DNA from: Bactrocera neohumeralis
Taxonomy: Eukaryota; Arthropoda; Insecta; Diptera; Tephritidae
DNA: 64,000 nucleotides
Direction of reading: 5' to 3'
Assembly (NCBI RefSeq): GCF_024586455.1
Contig: NC_065923.1
Span: 42,642,370 to 42,706,369 of the forward strand
Below are positions 11,535 through 23,476 of the stretch, piece after piece (the stretch's first letter is position 1; each line of letters begins with the position of its first letter). Under the pieces are notes generated by a model. The model worked only from the letters and a program-made list of their open reading frames with translations. It had not been told where the DNA came from and made no database searches. The position numbers and the translations under genes were made by a program.

Positions 11535-12501
11535 AAATCTACTGTAAAAGTTAGCCTCAATTACATAGTACACTTATTTGGCATTTCTTGCTTTGTTACT
11601 AATATTTTCTTTAAAAGATGTCTATGCATCGGCCATTAAATAAAAATCATTATGAAGCCCGCCAGAGTAAACTTCAATGTACCAAAAATCTACTTTAGCT
11701 CCCATTTAGTGAATATGATAGAAAGTTGTGTTGTTCCGTTTGCCTTTAAAAATATGTTTGCTAGAAAGACATATAAGTAGGCACTAACAAATTACAATTG
11801 AAGTGACCAGTTAGATCGCAAATATCAAAGTTCAAAAATTTTATTTCATATGCCGAAATTTTGAAGACTTGTAGATATCTCGAAAAATTTCATCAAGCAA
11901 TTTATCAATCATTTTTCTAATATATGAGAAATTTAAATGAGGTATTAGCTTAAATTGAAATCAGTTTAAAGTAGATCGATTGAATCGTTTATGATATCCA
12001 AAAAATTGTCGTAGCTATTAGTAGAATGGACCGCTAATTTATGGCAGGTCTTATTTCAAATAATTCTACTTCGTCAACGACATGTGTTTGATATTATGCC
12101 ATAGAAAATAATTTTTTTTCTGAAAACTCGATATTCAGCATAATTCTAAGTAAGGTAGAATGAACTAAATAAAAATGCTTGAGAAAGGCTTGAAGTATTC
12201 CATACAATACTTAGTCAGGGAAAACATTATCACCATCATGCTTCCAAACCTTTCTCTGTAGTCAATTCAACTAACCGCAGACTAACTTATACATAGCGTG
12301 AAACAGCCTGAACAGCCTATAGTTTGCCACGATGTTTGTAACACACAAACGGAAACGGCAGATACAAATAAGTACATATTGATGACTAACAGTAACGCAT
12401 TTAACCACTAATTTTTTTTGCTTATAAATAATATACTATTATATGAAGACAGATAGATAGCACGAAATATGGGAGAATTTTGTTATCTAAGGTTTGTTCC
12501 G
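11535..12501. other. unassigned sequence, possible E-repeat trace
   Basis: Mostly featureless and AT-rich. Near 12308-12345 the words AGTTTGCCACGATGTTTG and TAACAC resemble the beginning of the E repeat (compare 22990-23005), but the match does not continue far enough to call a copy. Confidence 0.4.
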
Positions 12502-12824
12502 ATTGTGCCCTCTTCTATATCACATATCATCACTAAGGTCCAGCATTCTGAACATTTCCAGGAGCCAGCTGGGCGCGACTGAGCTAATGTGATCTCTGTC
12601 AAAAAATGAAAATGCATTAATTAAAAATTGTACAATTTATAAAAGCCTTGACACGACTATTCATACAAATTTGTTGTTTTAATCTAGAACCAGGTAATAA
12701 CACTATTATATAGATAGATTAGATAGAAAATAGTTGAGGTTTTGCACTGCGACCTATGGTTTATTGTGCCCTCTTCTATATCACATATCATCACTAAGGT
12801 CCAGCATTCTGAACATTTCCAGGA
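12502..12824. repeat. 62-bp identical direct repeat, period 261 bp
   Basis: The segments 12502-12563 and 12763-12824 are identical over 62 bp as read, both starting ATTGTGCCCTCTTC and ending CATTTCCAGGA. The second copy is the 3' end of the minus-strand LINE at 12764-13965 (the frame ends ...GNVQNAGP just inside it). The first copy is therefore likely a second, severely 5'-truncated tail of the same LINE, or a local duplication. Confidence 0.85.
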
Positions 12825-13965
12825 TCGCAAAACTGTCCATGAAAACGCAGTTTGTGACACGACTTCTTTAAGAACCAGGTGACTATTTCATATTCCAAAA
12901 CTGACAGTTTGTGCAAGAGACTATGCCCATGTTGGACAACTGCTTCCTGAACTTGCAGTGCCTTGTATAGAGAGCGACATATCTCTAAAACTTGCTTTCT
13001 TAACTCGGTGATCATTCCCATCCTCTAAACTCTTTTATGGTGCTAGATATGGTTCTGGCCCCATCATCCTATATGCCACTGCAGAGTGGGCTAGTTCGTT
13101 GGCCAGCTCCTTGCCGGCTACTCCTTTAGTTCCAGCCAGCCAGATCAGGTGTACACGGTTGCTAACTGGTTGGCGGTTCAGATTTGACTTTCGCTAAGTA
13201 TAAAGATGCTCGGAAAACATCCCATTGGAATGGATTGTTTGGTATGCGGTCCGTAAAGCCTGCTTAAACTTTAACTCAAAGAGCTCATCTACTCCTAAGC
13301 TCCGTAGTAGGGGGGTTAGAACACCACTCTGTTGGCAGCCCCCACAGTGGTTTCAGCTATCCTAGTACAGTGTTTATTCCCTTTTTCTCAGTGCCTTGAT
13401 GATGTTTGTGTGTGACGCATTATTAGAAGCACCTTCGATGTCGAGCAAGACGCATATCGCAACCTCGCCATTTTCCAGCGATTTTGGAGTTCAGCCGTGA
13501 GTTGGTAAATAGCAGTGATAGTGAATCTGCCTAATCTGTATGCGTACTAATTGACGAGTAGGAGTGCGATTTTCAGTGCGTTCGATCTTATATAGTAGCC
13601 TACAATCATTTCCATCCCTTTTAGCATCTAACATCTAATTGGCCTGAACGATGGGCCAGCGAGTAATCCTTCCTTCGCTATTCTCCACGGTTCTGGGATA
13701 TACGCCATCGCAAGGCTATCCTTCATCAGCCCAACAAGATGTGACATGAGATCTTGCACACTATGTTGTCAAGGGCTGGAGAGATGCCGTCCGCCCCACT
13801 GGTGATTTAGAGTCCGAGAAAAAGTCTGGAGTTAATAATTTCTTTGCTGCCGTTAAATCCAACCGATCTGGGTTTTGTGCGGCCATTGGTGGAACTTGGG
13901 CAAGCAGGAGTGCAATTGTTCTGTCCTCCGCACTGGCTGGACAGGTTTCATCATATCTTTAAACA
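12764..13965 (-). pseudogene. decayed LINE with RT and RNase H (I/LOA/jockey group)
   Basis: Read on the minus strand. Near 13740-13600 the RT fingers/palm approach reads SHLVGLMKDSLAMAYIPE then, after a frame change, MLKGMEMIVGYYIRS. Near 13470-13430 is motif A, CVLLDIEGAS, where the family normally has FLDIEGAFD. Then KALRKRE and a joint that skips the rest of the RT. Near 13160-13080 an RNase H segment reads NRVHLIWLAGTKGVAGKELA then NELAHSAVAY. A short open frame at 13021-12794 gives the C-terminus. Several stops and a large internal deletion show it is inactive. RNase H in an RT ORF places it in the I/LOA-like group; the clade is uncertain. Confidence 0.75.
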
Positions 13966-14737
13966 AAAAAAAAAAACAATATTATGAACACGTCATAAAA
14001 TTAAAGAAATTTTAAGAAATGTTCAGAGCATTAAAAGCATATCTCACTTATCTACTTATATAATCACACAAAATGATTTCTATTCAGGAATATAAATCAG
14101 TATGTATCTCCATATTCGAACTCTATGACCAAATCAACCTACCATTTAGATAAAAAATAATAATTAGATCTGTTTAAGAGCAGTGTAACCAAAGTAGGCA
14201 GCACATATGAGCTAATTCTTTGATTGCTATTATTATCACAATGAAAGAAAGTAAATAAGTAACAATCATAAACCGATTTATGGAGAACAGCATACTTTTG
14301 TTAGCTTTTTTGTAACGAGGATGCTTAAAAAGAATAATGCATATTTATATTTCATATTAAATATTTTGTTTGTAAATACAGGATACAACTCTACAGCAAC
14401 ATAAAGCAAACATATCGCAAATACATATGTATTTATAACTGAGAAATTATATGGAGAACGAGAGTTGTACACATGAATGCGAGGTGAACCGCAGCCATGG
14501 CGTTAACAAGCGCCAGAAACCAAAACAAAGGAGGCCAATAACGAACGAGCCTGTGAAGCGTTAACTATTATATTGTGAACTATCACATGTAGGCTACCTC
14601 AAAAAGCGCTCGAGTACTTTAAACTGTAATCATGCAAAGATATGTACGAGGGCACAAATGCACCTCAATATATGTACTCGTGTATGTATTGTATATATAT
14701 ATTGTAGAATATGTTGTTATTATAGATCTAGTCTTTC
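13966..14737. other. unassigned sequence
   Basis: AT-rich with no recognised element. A 64-codon frame at 14278-14472 (-) has no motif. Confidence 0.5.
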
Positions 14738-15000
14738 TTTACAAGAATATGATTTCGGTTAGTTTGTATGTCAGCTATATGCTATGGCGATCCGATATGG
14801 AAAATTTCTTCGAATTTCACAGCGTTGTCCTTGAAACCAGTCCATACCAAATCCACAAAATTTTTATCGTTCGGTTTGAATGACAGCTATTTTCTGTAGT
14901 AGTCCGCTATGATTGGTTCCGATAAATTAGCAGTTTCTTACAAAGAAAAGGAGGTGTGAAAGATTTCAGACCAATAAATAGTTTTCCGTCATGTCCCTAG
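14738..15000 (-). mobile_element. Helentron-like repeat type E, internal fragment
   Basis: Reverse orientation to the copy at 22959-23476. It has TTAGTTTGTATGTCAGCTAT, ATGCTATGGCGATCCGATAT, AATTTCTTCGAA, then a second GTTTGAATGACAGCTATTTT unit and TTAGCAGTTTCTTACAAAG. These are reverse complements of the repeated CATATAGCTACCATACAAAC and AGAAGCTGCTCATTTGTC units of the copy at 22959. Both ends are lost. Non-coding. Confidence 0.55.
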
Positions 15001-16107
15001 CTTTTAGATTTGAGATAAGTTAATAAAGCATATGAGGTTGCTACACTCAGCAGATTCTTGCAAAAAACTAATGAAACCTCGCCTCCTAAACTGTACATTT
15101 ATGAATACCTTCATTCCCTAAATACAGGTTTTAGAGCGAGTTAGCTCGACAAAAATGTCTATTTCCCCCCATTTCCCGAAACTTCTACTTTGACACCTGT
15201 TGAGATTTAAATTTTTTTTCTCTTTTACACATCTTAATATTTGGGATACTTTCTTGACAATGGGCTTTAAGTTATCTCCATAATTTGTTTTCATTCTTAT
15301 TAGATTACACCATATCCAGAATAAAAATTGAATGAATATACATGGTACAGCAAAAGGCCATTATATACCTTTGCATGCACTTTGTTATAATTTTATTACT
15401 GCCTATATTCACAATCGTGGCCGTGCACTCTTTCAAGTTCTATAAGTATATAAACATATTTGGATAAGCACCTGCAATATATTCTTCTCTTAACCAAATA
15501 TTGGCTGCAGGTTCGTTATTTCATAAGTGGGTATCCATAAATACCAATAAATGTCTCAACCCGTAAAGGAAAATAATATTACTGAAAATATGAGAAGAAA
15601 TTGCAGAATTTTTACCATACAATGGAGGTTGCAACAGAAGCTGGCACAGGAGCGCTGAATCTACAGTTGCAAATCAACGAGCGAATACCATTTTCAGCAA
15701 TGAAAATGAATGGAAAATCTACCGTAAGCAATCAATTTAAATAAAAAATAAACTAGGATTTGTGTGGTATATTTGCGAAAGGTAACAGGCCATATTTGCA
15801 CGCATATGTTATACAAATGACGCTTCATTGTAGACTTTTGAATTAGGATATTCATGCACTTACGTTTCTTAAAAATTTATGAATATCACTCATACGCCCA
15901 GCCTTACCACCTAAGGGGGGAGACCGCTTCAAAAAATCAAGGCAGTATGCAGGTCGCACTTTCTATAGGAAAATTCAAAGATATTCATATTTGTTAATAA
16001 CTTGTCTTTTAGTTGAACGAAGAAAATTCCATAAAAATCATTTTACAATTTTATGGTGCTCAAATTTCAATTTCAATAAAAATATTGACGAAATATTTAT
16101 ATTTCGG
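15001..16107. other. unassigned sequence
   Basis: No gene or element supported. A GC-richer patch with GGGGGGAGACC lies near 15915, but no inverted partner was found. Confidence 0.5.
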
Positions 16108-17027
16108 TTATAAGGTGCTCAGTCACAAACCTCTATCTTCGTGATATTCAGGTTGAACACGTCGAATATGGCGCACCAAACGCTTCAAAACTCCAAAGTA
16201 GAATAGCGCATTAACGTTTTGGCCGGGTGAAACCAATTCTTTGCGAACAATACCCTTGGAATCATAAAAACAAATCAGCATTGTCTTCACTTTCGACTTC
16301 TCCATGTGCGAGTTTTTGGGCTTCGGCTCGTCCGGTGCCTTCCATTCAGCACTCTGGCGTTTCGTTTCGGGATCATATTGGAACCACCACGTTTCGTCAC
16401 CAGTCACAATATTGTAAAGGAAGTTTTTGTCCTTTTTGACCTCTTTAATGATGTCATTCGTATGTTGGATTCTGAGCAATTTGTGGTCGTCAGTCACACA
16501 CCTTTCGTAAACCCAAATTTTCGGTCAAAATACGACAAATCGATGTTTTGGAGATGTTCAATTCCATTTATGAATTCCAATGATGATTTCGGCTGATTTT
16601 GGATAGATTCACGCACTGTTTCGATGGAATTTCCGGTGATCACGGATTTTGATTGGCCCACATGTTGATCGTCATTTATGTCCTCACGACCACTTTGAAA
16701 ACGTTGAAACCACTCGTGCACTCTGTTACGGGATAGGCAATCATCGCCATAAACTTGTTTCATCAATTGAAACGTTTCGGTAAAAGTTTTATCAATTTTA
16801 AAACAAAACTTAATGTTGCCTCTTTGCTCGAAGCTCAGTTTCGCACCGATAACACATGCATACTGACACTTAAAATGCAATAATTTCACTTCCAATTAAT
16901 GAAATGTCATGAAATTCTCACAATTGATATACATAGCAGATTCTAACACACCAGTCGACATATAGATGGCGCCACCGGGGGCGCTAGATTCAAAAAGTTA
17001 TGTTTACTTTGGAAAGCACCTTGCATA
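16108..17027 (-). pseudogene. mariner transposase, family C, N-terminal two thirds
   Basis: A canonical mariner (Transposase_1 type, as in SETMAR). The 5' terminus lies at the right: reading minus from 17027, CAAGGTGCTTTCCAAAGTAAA, then a GGTGGCGCCATCTATATGTC leader. The first open segment (16895-16494) carries the paired HTH, with FETFQLMKQVYGDDCLSR-like text and VHEWFQRFQSGREDIND. The second (16497-16123) carries the first catalytic Asp in NIVTGDETWWFQYDPETK and SAEWKAPDEPKPK, and runs to RRVQPEYHEDRG. The junction between segments has a small internal loss. The sequence then jumps directly to a residual AAGGTGC at 16112-16118, so the second and third catalytic Asp and the 3' UTR are deleted. 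Inactive. Confidence 0.85.
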
Positions 17028-17861
17028 TAGGGAATATTTTCATATTTAATACTTTTTGATGTTGTTAAATATTTGAACTTAGCATCTTATTTTTATCCCT
17101 ATATTCATTTTTACAATATTCCTATCTTACAATGCATTTACATATTAAACATTTATAATATAATTCAAATCGAACATAGGACCCAAACAAACAATTCATA
17201 AACAGATTCATTTATGGTTAAAAATGTAAATTTTCCTTTTCTTTCAAATTTCTAATCGAAATTTCGTCGGATGACGATGGCAAAGTATGATCGATAAAGT
17301 TTCTGAAGATCTGCGTGACATAGGTTTATTTTTTTGTTCATCAGATAATTTTTCTATTTGGTTACACATACAACATTATGGCCGGTTAACTCGGAAATTT
17401 TGTTGGATTTTGTATTGTTGTTAAGTTGATCTTACATGTTAAACTCTTGAAATTAATTTTCATTTTTCTTTGGAAAACAAGTATTTTCTGCAAATAATTG
17501 TACTCGAATGTATACTATATTTAAATCAAAGAAGCCAAATGGAAATGAAATGTAAAACTTATACGCTATTTATACTTAAAATTCTTTCCACATCGATTAG
17601 GTTGTTAGGCAACATTTTGTAGCTTTATTTGTTGTATGAGTCAAACCACGTATAGCGCGCTCTTAAAATTTTGCTAAATCAACGGTTTTCAAAAAAGCAC
17701 TTCAACAGAGGACGGATCAGATACTCACCTCGAGATATAACTATTTCGTTAAAATAATTTTTTTGGTGGCAATGATATTGAAGGTTGAATTGTAGAGAAT
17801 GTTAAAAATGTAAACGTCCACTTTTAATAACCTGCAGAAAAAATTTTGTTCATTCAGTTTT
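17028..17861. other. unassigned sequence
   Basis: AT-rich; nothing recognised. Confidence 0.5.
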
Positions 17862-18090
17862 ATTCCCGTACATTGATTGGTGTTTGATCTGCATTATAGA
17901 AAGTGAGAGAAACAGACGAAATTTTAAATTGTGTTATACGGAAATTAGACGTCGTTGTGGTCCGATTTCAGGGTAATATTATGGACCAAATTTTGTCGAT
18001 GTCGATCCAGTAGGTTTGGAGACGGTATGCTTTTCACCACAGTGTAAGCGGAACCACGCGTCATTGTCCTCATCTATAATCCTAGGTGTA
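17862..18090 (-). mobile_element. Helentron-like repeat type F, internal fragment
   Basis: The words TTTTATTCCCGTACATTGAT, AAAGTGAGAGAA, AATTGTGTTATACGGAAATT and GTCGTTGTGGTCCGATTTCA follow the order of the F repeat (compare 7775-7895 and 51690-51770). No terminus is present. Non-coding. Confidence 0.55.
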
Positions 18091-18857
18091 AAATTTATTG
18101 TCTGTTTAGTATTTATTTATTGATTGCTTTTAATGGAACCGTTATATGAGGTTTTACCTGATACGGTCTGCAAAAGCTTAGAACACATTTTCCCCTTCTA
18201 CTGCTATCCCTTGTCTCAAATTATAGCTTTATATCTTCATTTACTCATTAGTTATAGCATTTTAAAATTTTTTATTCTTTTTGAATACACACTTTTTGGA
18301 GTATTTATTTATCACATCTTTTTTTTCATTGTGCTTACATCAATACGTTGCATGGGTTAAACTATAAAACTCCGCAAATTCGAAAATTCCGAAAAACTTT
18401 TGAAGCACGGAGAATAAACAAGAAAACAGTCTGCCAAGGTGGCTGTGACTCGTGACTCCTTTGAAGAAAGACCGAAAATAGTTGAGCTACGGAGTAAAGC
18501 GGCTGTCAAAGTAAGCTGCCGTTTGTGCGTGACTGCTTATTCATGCAGCACACGTGTCAGCAGAACAATTTGCAATTGCGGTGGAATTGAAGATTGGCTC
18601 ACACTTGGCAAATAAAAAAAAAACAAGAGAACGCGAATATGTGTGGGTGCTAGTTTTTGGTTTACAAAAATAAATTTATACATATATTTGAATCGACAAA
18701 AGAAAAATTCAAGACATTTTAATAAAACTAAAGAAATCGACATTTTCACATATCCCAAATTCAGATAATCTGTACAATCAGGATGTACACCAACTATAAC
18801 GACCTTTTAAGAATTTCTATACTATTAAAATGTAATTCTGTATAAAAAATAATTAAA
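18091..18857. other. unassigned sequence
   Basis: A 78-codon frame at 18124-18360 (+) is hydrophobic and low-complexity, with no known family. Otherwise featureless. Confidence 0.5.
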
Positions 18858-19782
18858 CGGTAATCCATTTCGAGGTCGCCTACTTTTTTTAAGAACACAC
18901 AGACACTTGGAATTTAATGAGAAATTATTTTATCATTCGAAAATCATTTTTTGTCATTTATTTTTTGAAGATTATCTCATTCAAATGTTGGCTTCGGTAA
19001 CAACGCCGAGATTACGAGTTGCAATTTCAAGCATCAAATAGTCGGTATCATGACACAATACTGATCGCAATATACGGTTACGTTCTCACCGGCACCATTC
19101 TTGAAGAAATATGGACCGATTATCCCACCGGCTCACAGACCACACCAAACCATTATTTTTTCAAATGTCAGCTCGTGAATCTCGTTTTCTCTTCGTCCCA
19201 AATGTGACAATTTTGCTTGTTTACATACCCATTGAGCCAGAAGTGGCCCACATCACTGAAAAAATTTGGCTCGAAAACATCGGATCTTCCAGGAACTTGG
19301 GAAGGTCGAGGATCTTCAGTTCTTGAACAATTGTAATTTGTACACTCTCTATTTAAGATCTCGACGTAAAATGCGCCAAGTCGTTGCATAAGTCAATCCA
19401 AATAGCTGCGAACGACGCCGAATCGACTCTCCACGTACTTCGTGTACACTCTCAGCGACGGCTGCACTGCTGGACGTGTTGGACGCGATCTGTTCGGTTG
19501 AATATTATCCAATAATGAATGCTAGTTCTGAAGATGGGCGATGGCGTTGCGAATAGTACGCTCTGTAGGCCAATTACCTTGACCATAAGTTGAGCGAAGC
19601 GCGCGAAACACATTCTTTACAGAACGTGAATTTTCGCAATAAAGTTGAACGATTTGTGTACGTTGAAGGTTTTTCCACGATGAATTGCCAAACACTACTA
19701 AACAAATGACAGCTAGACACGTCACACGGGTGAGCTGTAAAAAAAAGGCTATTGAAAAAAGTACCTCTACTTGGATCACCCT
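18858..19782 (-). pseudogene. mariner-type element, family D, with both ends
   Basis: Both termini are present. The right end (5' of the element) reads on the minus strand AGGGTGATCCAAGTAGAGGTA; the left end reads on the plus strand TAATCCATTTCGAGGTCGCC. Internally on the minus strand, near 19690-19525, is the HTH region RTQIVQLYCENSRSVKNVFR and RALRSTYGQGNWPTERTIRN. Near 19300-19190 is the block after the first Asp, GHFWLNGYVNKQNCHIWDEE, in which the preceding catalytic region reads SDVG where related copies have SDE. Near 19140-19000 is degraded GIIGPYF / NVTV...DRY text. The region holding the second and third Asp is deleted, giving about 925 bp instead of the ~1.3 kb seen in family A. Inactive. 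Confidence 0.8.
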
Positions 19783-22111
19783 ATATGACTATATAAAACC
19801 ATGCTGAAACCCATTTCCATGATTATTTTGTTTTTGAAAATATATACAGTCTTATATCGGTAAACAAAAACCTATATACTCATATCTAATAGTCTGACCA
19901 ATAAATAATTAATATATCAACTATCGGTGAGTTCTTTTGCTTTTAACAGGAATTCCAACTTAAAAGAGGAACTACTTCAGAAATTAACATTACTTCAAAA
20001 TGTTTCTGGCTTAGTGACAAAATACAGTGTAACAGAATCCAACTTCTGTAACAGAATGTTAAGGAGTTAGGACTCAGAAATATGACGGAATGTTAAATTT
20101 TTAATATTATATTGGGAAATATTAGAAACAAGAGTTTCTACCAAATATCCCAATATTTTCTAGTACAGCCAGGGAAAATATACGTTCTCTGCCGCTAATG
20201 TTAACAGTTATATCCCATACAGAGAAATGCTATTAAATAAAAAATCCTGTTCGAATTTTAACATTACTTTTAGTAGTAACAGATGTAGGCTCAATTGAAA
20301 ATAAAAAAACAATGCGTTATGGAAAATTTTAATGAGCAATTTTGTTAATGAAAGTAAGAAAGATATTACTATGTTTTGCAACTTTTTAAGAAATTTTACT
20401 ACTTTTAGTTTAATGAGGTATTTTCTTTTTTCGTGTTAGTGAAGAACCAACATAAAGTGGATATTTTTTTCAAGTCAAAGCAGATGTCTATGAAAAATAC
20501 AATATATAGTATAACATTTTTTATATTTTCATAAAGATACGAACTGCATATCCGTTATATTTAGTTCGTGATATTGACGCTAACAGTACAGAAATTTGAA
20601 ATACACATAAATGTGTAAAATAATACATACAAGTAAGGAAACCGCCAAAGTACCGCGTTTATAACATGCAAAATTTCTGCAAAAGAAAATATGTAAAACG
20701 AGTTCTAAACCAGGGCAACGCCACACAAATTGTATTGCTGCTTGCTCTTTAAAGGAGCTATGTAAATAAGAAAAAACACATGTTGCTCATACGCACCCGT
20801 GTTCGATGACACAAAAACGTACTAAGTACGAGTACTAAATCATTTAACATTTCGTTAAGTTATTTAAATATGCATGTGCGTGCTCTTCATTTACGATATA
20901 TAAATTTCGAACTTTCGAACATTTTATTTACAAATGAGTTCGAAATCACCAAAGTTCCACATAAGTATTGTCGATAAACTATTTTAACATAAATGAGTTC
21001 CTGATATGAGTGATTGTGTGAAAATAAAATTATCGTTAGTTATACGATACTCTGACACTTGAATATTAATTTCCGCATATTGAGTTCCACAAAAGTATAT
21101 TCTCTTGCTTATCCGAAATTTTTCATAATCGTATTATTACTCTGCTAAAAACTACGTGCCGCAAAAGAGTATCAAGTGAAAGTCACAAGGACGTTATAGC
21201 ATAACAATGACCACAGAGTCAAGCGAGTTGCTCAGATAAGAGAATAGTCGAACAGAAAATTACTTAACGTTACTGTCTCTTGCCTTGAATACCTGTAAAC
21301 AATTATAACGATAATGTTGATTTCTGCTTCTCTGTATTACACACCACTCTCGATTTCTAAATCACTCAATTGTGGACTTAAACTATATATGTTTATGCCA
21401 GCATACACTTTTCTCACCTCAATTTACTGTTACTGCATGAATTGTCAAGCAAAGCGAGGAAAGTTGAATGTGAATTAATAGGCATTTTTAAGAAAATCTC
21501 AGCAAAAATGTTATCTTCTTTTTTGTAATTTTTTCAGTTGCAACCAACTTCAGTAAAAGTAGGTATGGTTTCCAGCCAAGGCTATGCTACTGATATTTTC
21601 TGCTTTATTAAGCAAGCGAACTCGCAAGCAAACTTGACATACTATATAGTGGAATTTCTGTAACTACCAGCAGCAAAATCAACATGATTTTTAAAGCGAT
21701 GAACTATTTTTTATCACTTCGCCACTTAACCCTTGGTATAACGACGCTCCATTCTTCAACTTTCACAGGCACTCCCATTTAATGTTATTCAGCGCCACTC
21801 CACTTAGTGTCAGCTTCTTCAATGCAACACTTAACTAAATTTGTCTTCGTTTTGTCTTCCATTTAGGCGGCGAAGCGATTATACTCTTACACTTCATTGG
21901 ACGCCTGATGTCTGCATTTTGCCGCCACTTTTGTCGCAGTTTGTCAATGGGGGAAATGAAGCATGTCCTTGATAACGATGTCGCAATGTAAAACCAATCC
22001 CAATGAAGCTTATGGTCTATTTTGGTGTTTAATGCTCTCATCACAATAAAGTGTTTTCAAAAGTATTTGAAAGACTTGTCAAGTGCACACAAAAAAGTAA
22101 CCTTTTTATTT
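19783..22111. other. unassigned sequence
   Basis: About 2.3 kb with no gene or element I can support. CATACAAGTAAGGAA at 20626 resembles the outer tip of a type F repeat, but the following bases do not. The 69-codon frame at 21835-22044 (-) has no motif. Confidence 0.5.
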
Positions 22112-22203
22112 ACAAGCTGAGTTCCCAAGTAAACAGGACATTTTGAATCTGGTGGCGCCATCTATATGTCGACTTGTGCGTTAAAATCTGCTATTTAAAA
22201 TTT
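22112..22203 (+). mobile_element. mariner family C, 5' terminal fragment
   Basis: GTTCCCAAGTAAACAGGACAT, TTTGAATCTGGTGGCGCCAT and CTATATGTCGACTTGTGCG match the 5' end of the C element at 16920-17027 (in reverse complement). Only the terminal repeat and leader remain; no coding sequence follows. Confidence 0.75.
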
Positions 22204-22958
22204 AAAGGTAGTCCATAAAGAATTAAAGTGCTATTTCAATTCTGCATTTGACACAATCAATATTCGAGTAAAATGATCATAACCAAAAGCCGCATAAATT
22301 TATGTATGGTTTGTAGTACTCTCATTGTTCATTGAACACCATTTCTCAAAATGTAGTGTTAGCACACACATACATATATATTCATTATTGTAGACATGAT
22401 TGCACGCAATTTCGTTTCAATGTTGAGCATGCATCAATATTAAAACAATAGAAAATAATAAGAATCCGCTATCACTTTACGCTCAATCAACATATATGCA
22501 GTTTTTAATTGGCATTGCATTGGCGCTGATGGTTGAGTCGTTGTTATATTATTGTGTGATGCATACAAACAAATTAAAAACGATTGCAATCACTCGTCTC
22601 ATCTTTACTCCTTTCCATAAATTTGTACACAAAACCATTTTGTTTGCTTAACCTTTTGTGTTTGTTCCCAATTAGTAATTATGACAGAAATGTTTAAAAA
22701 CGTAAGTGCAAATGTTTAAAAATTAATTAAATTATTTAAGTATTAAGTATATCATCAATTTTATAACGCTTACTTAACGTATTTGTTACGAATTCTTTAA
22801 CCGTATCAAAAACTAGCATCCTATATTCACGATCCCCAAAGTTAATACTTGGTGCAGGCTATTTAGTGAAGGTATTGTTGTTGTAACGTGGTTTCAATAG
22901 GGACGGTATAAAGGTAGACCGATAGGGACAGAAAACGATGCCATATTTTTCTCGCTAT
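22204..22958. other. unassigned sequence
   Basis: AT-rich; no feature recognised. Confidence 0.5.
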
Positions 22959-23476
22959 TATACCCTGAACAGGGTATATTAAGTTTGTCACGATGTTTGT
23001 AACAACCAGAAAGAAGCGTCGGAGACCATATAACTCATATAGAAATGATCAGTATGTTGAGCTGAGTCGATTTAACCATGTCTGTCTGTCCGTCCGTCCG
23101 TCCGTTCGTCTGTATATATTTATATATGTTTTTAAGATATCCTTTTGAAATTTTGCAAACATCATTTTCTCTTCAAGAAGCTGCTCATTTGTCGGAACGG
23201 CCGATATCGGACCACTATAACATATAGCTACCATACAAACTGAACGATCGGAATCAAGTTCTTGTATGGAAAACTTTCACATTTGACCATGTATCTTCAC
23301 CAAATTTGGTACAGATTATTTTCTAAGGCAACAATGTAATCTCCAAAAAAATTGTTCAGATCGGATTACTATAGCATATAGCTACCATACAAACTGAACA
23401 CATAGTTACTAAAAAAAATGCACCTGTGAAGGGTATATTAGCGTCGGTGCAGCCAAAGTTAACGTTTTTTCTTGTT
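22959..23476 (+). mobile_element. complete INE-1/DINE-like Helentron repeat, type E
   Basis: Starts TATACCCTGAACAGGGTATA (a terminal hairpin, TACCCT...AGGGTA) and runs through GTTTGTCACGATGTTTGTAA, AAGAAGCGTCGGAGACC, GAGCTGAGTCGATTT and a GTCTGTCCGTCCGTCC microsatellite. It then has two tandem units with CATATAGCTACCATACAAAC, a GTGAAGGGTATATTAGCG subterminal word, and finishes CGTTTTTTCTTGTT. The order (5' TATACCC hairpin, AGAAGCG, GACCATATAA, GATCAGTATG, GTCT/GTCC microsatellite, CTTGTT end) parallels the Drosophila INE-1 element, a non-autonomous Helentron. It has no coding capacity and depended on Rep/helicase proteins supplied elsewhere. The best preserved E copy here. Confidence 0.8.
23083..23113 (+). 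repeat. GTCT/GTCC microsatellite within the E repeat
   Basis: Consecutive GTCT and GTCC tetramers with one GTTC variant. It sits at the position where INE-1-type elements carry a length-variable microsatellite. Confidence 0.85.

Noticed and set aside
15905..15960. GGGGGGAGACC word as a MITE end
   Set aside because: No inverted partner or target duplication found within 1.5 kb.
16227..16596. Two plus-strand frames (70 and 96 codons)
   Set aside because: Antisense to the family C mariner, whose coding frame on the other strand is unmistakable.
20626..20680. Possible type F terminus (ACAAGTAAGGAA)
   Set aside because: Only a dozen bases fit and no hairpin or TATACTC word follows.
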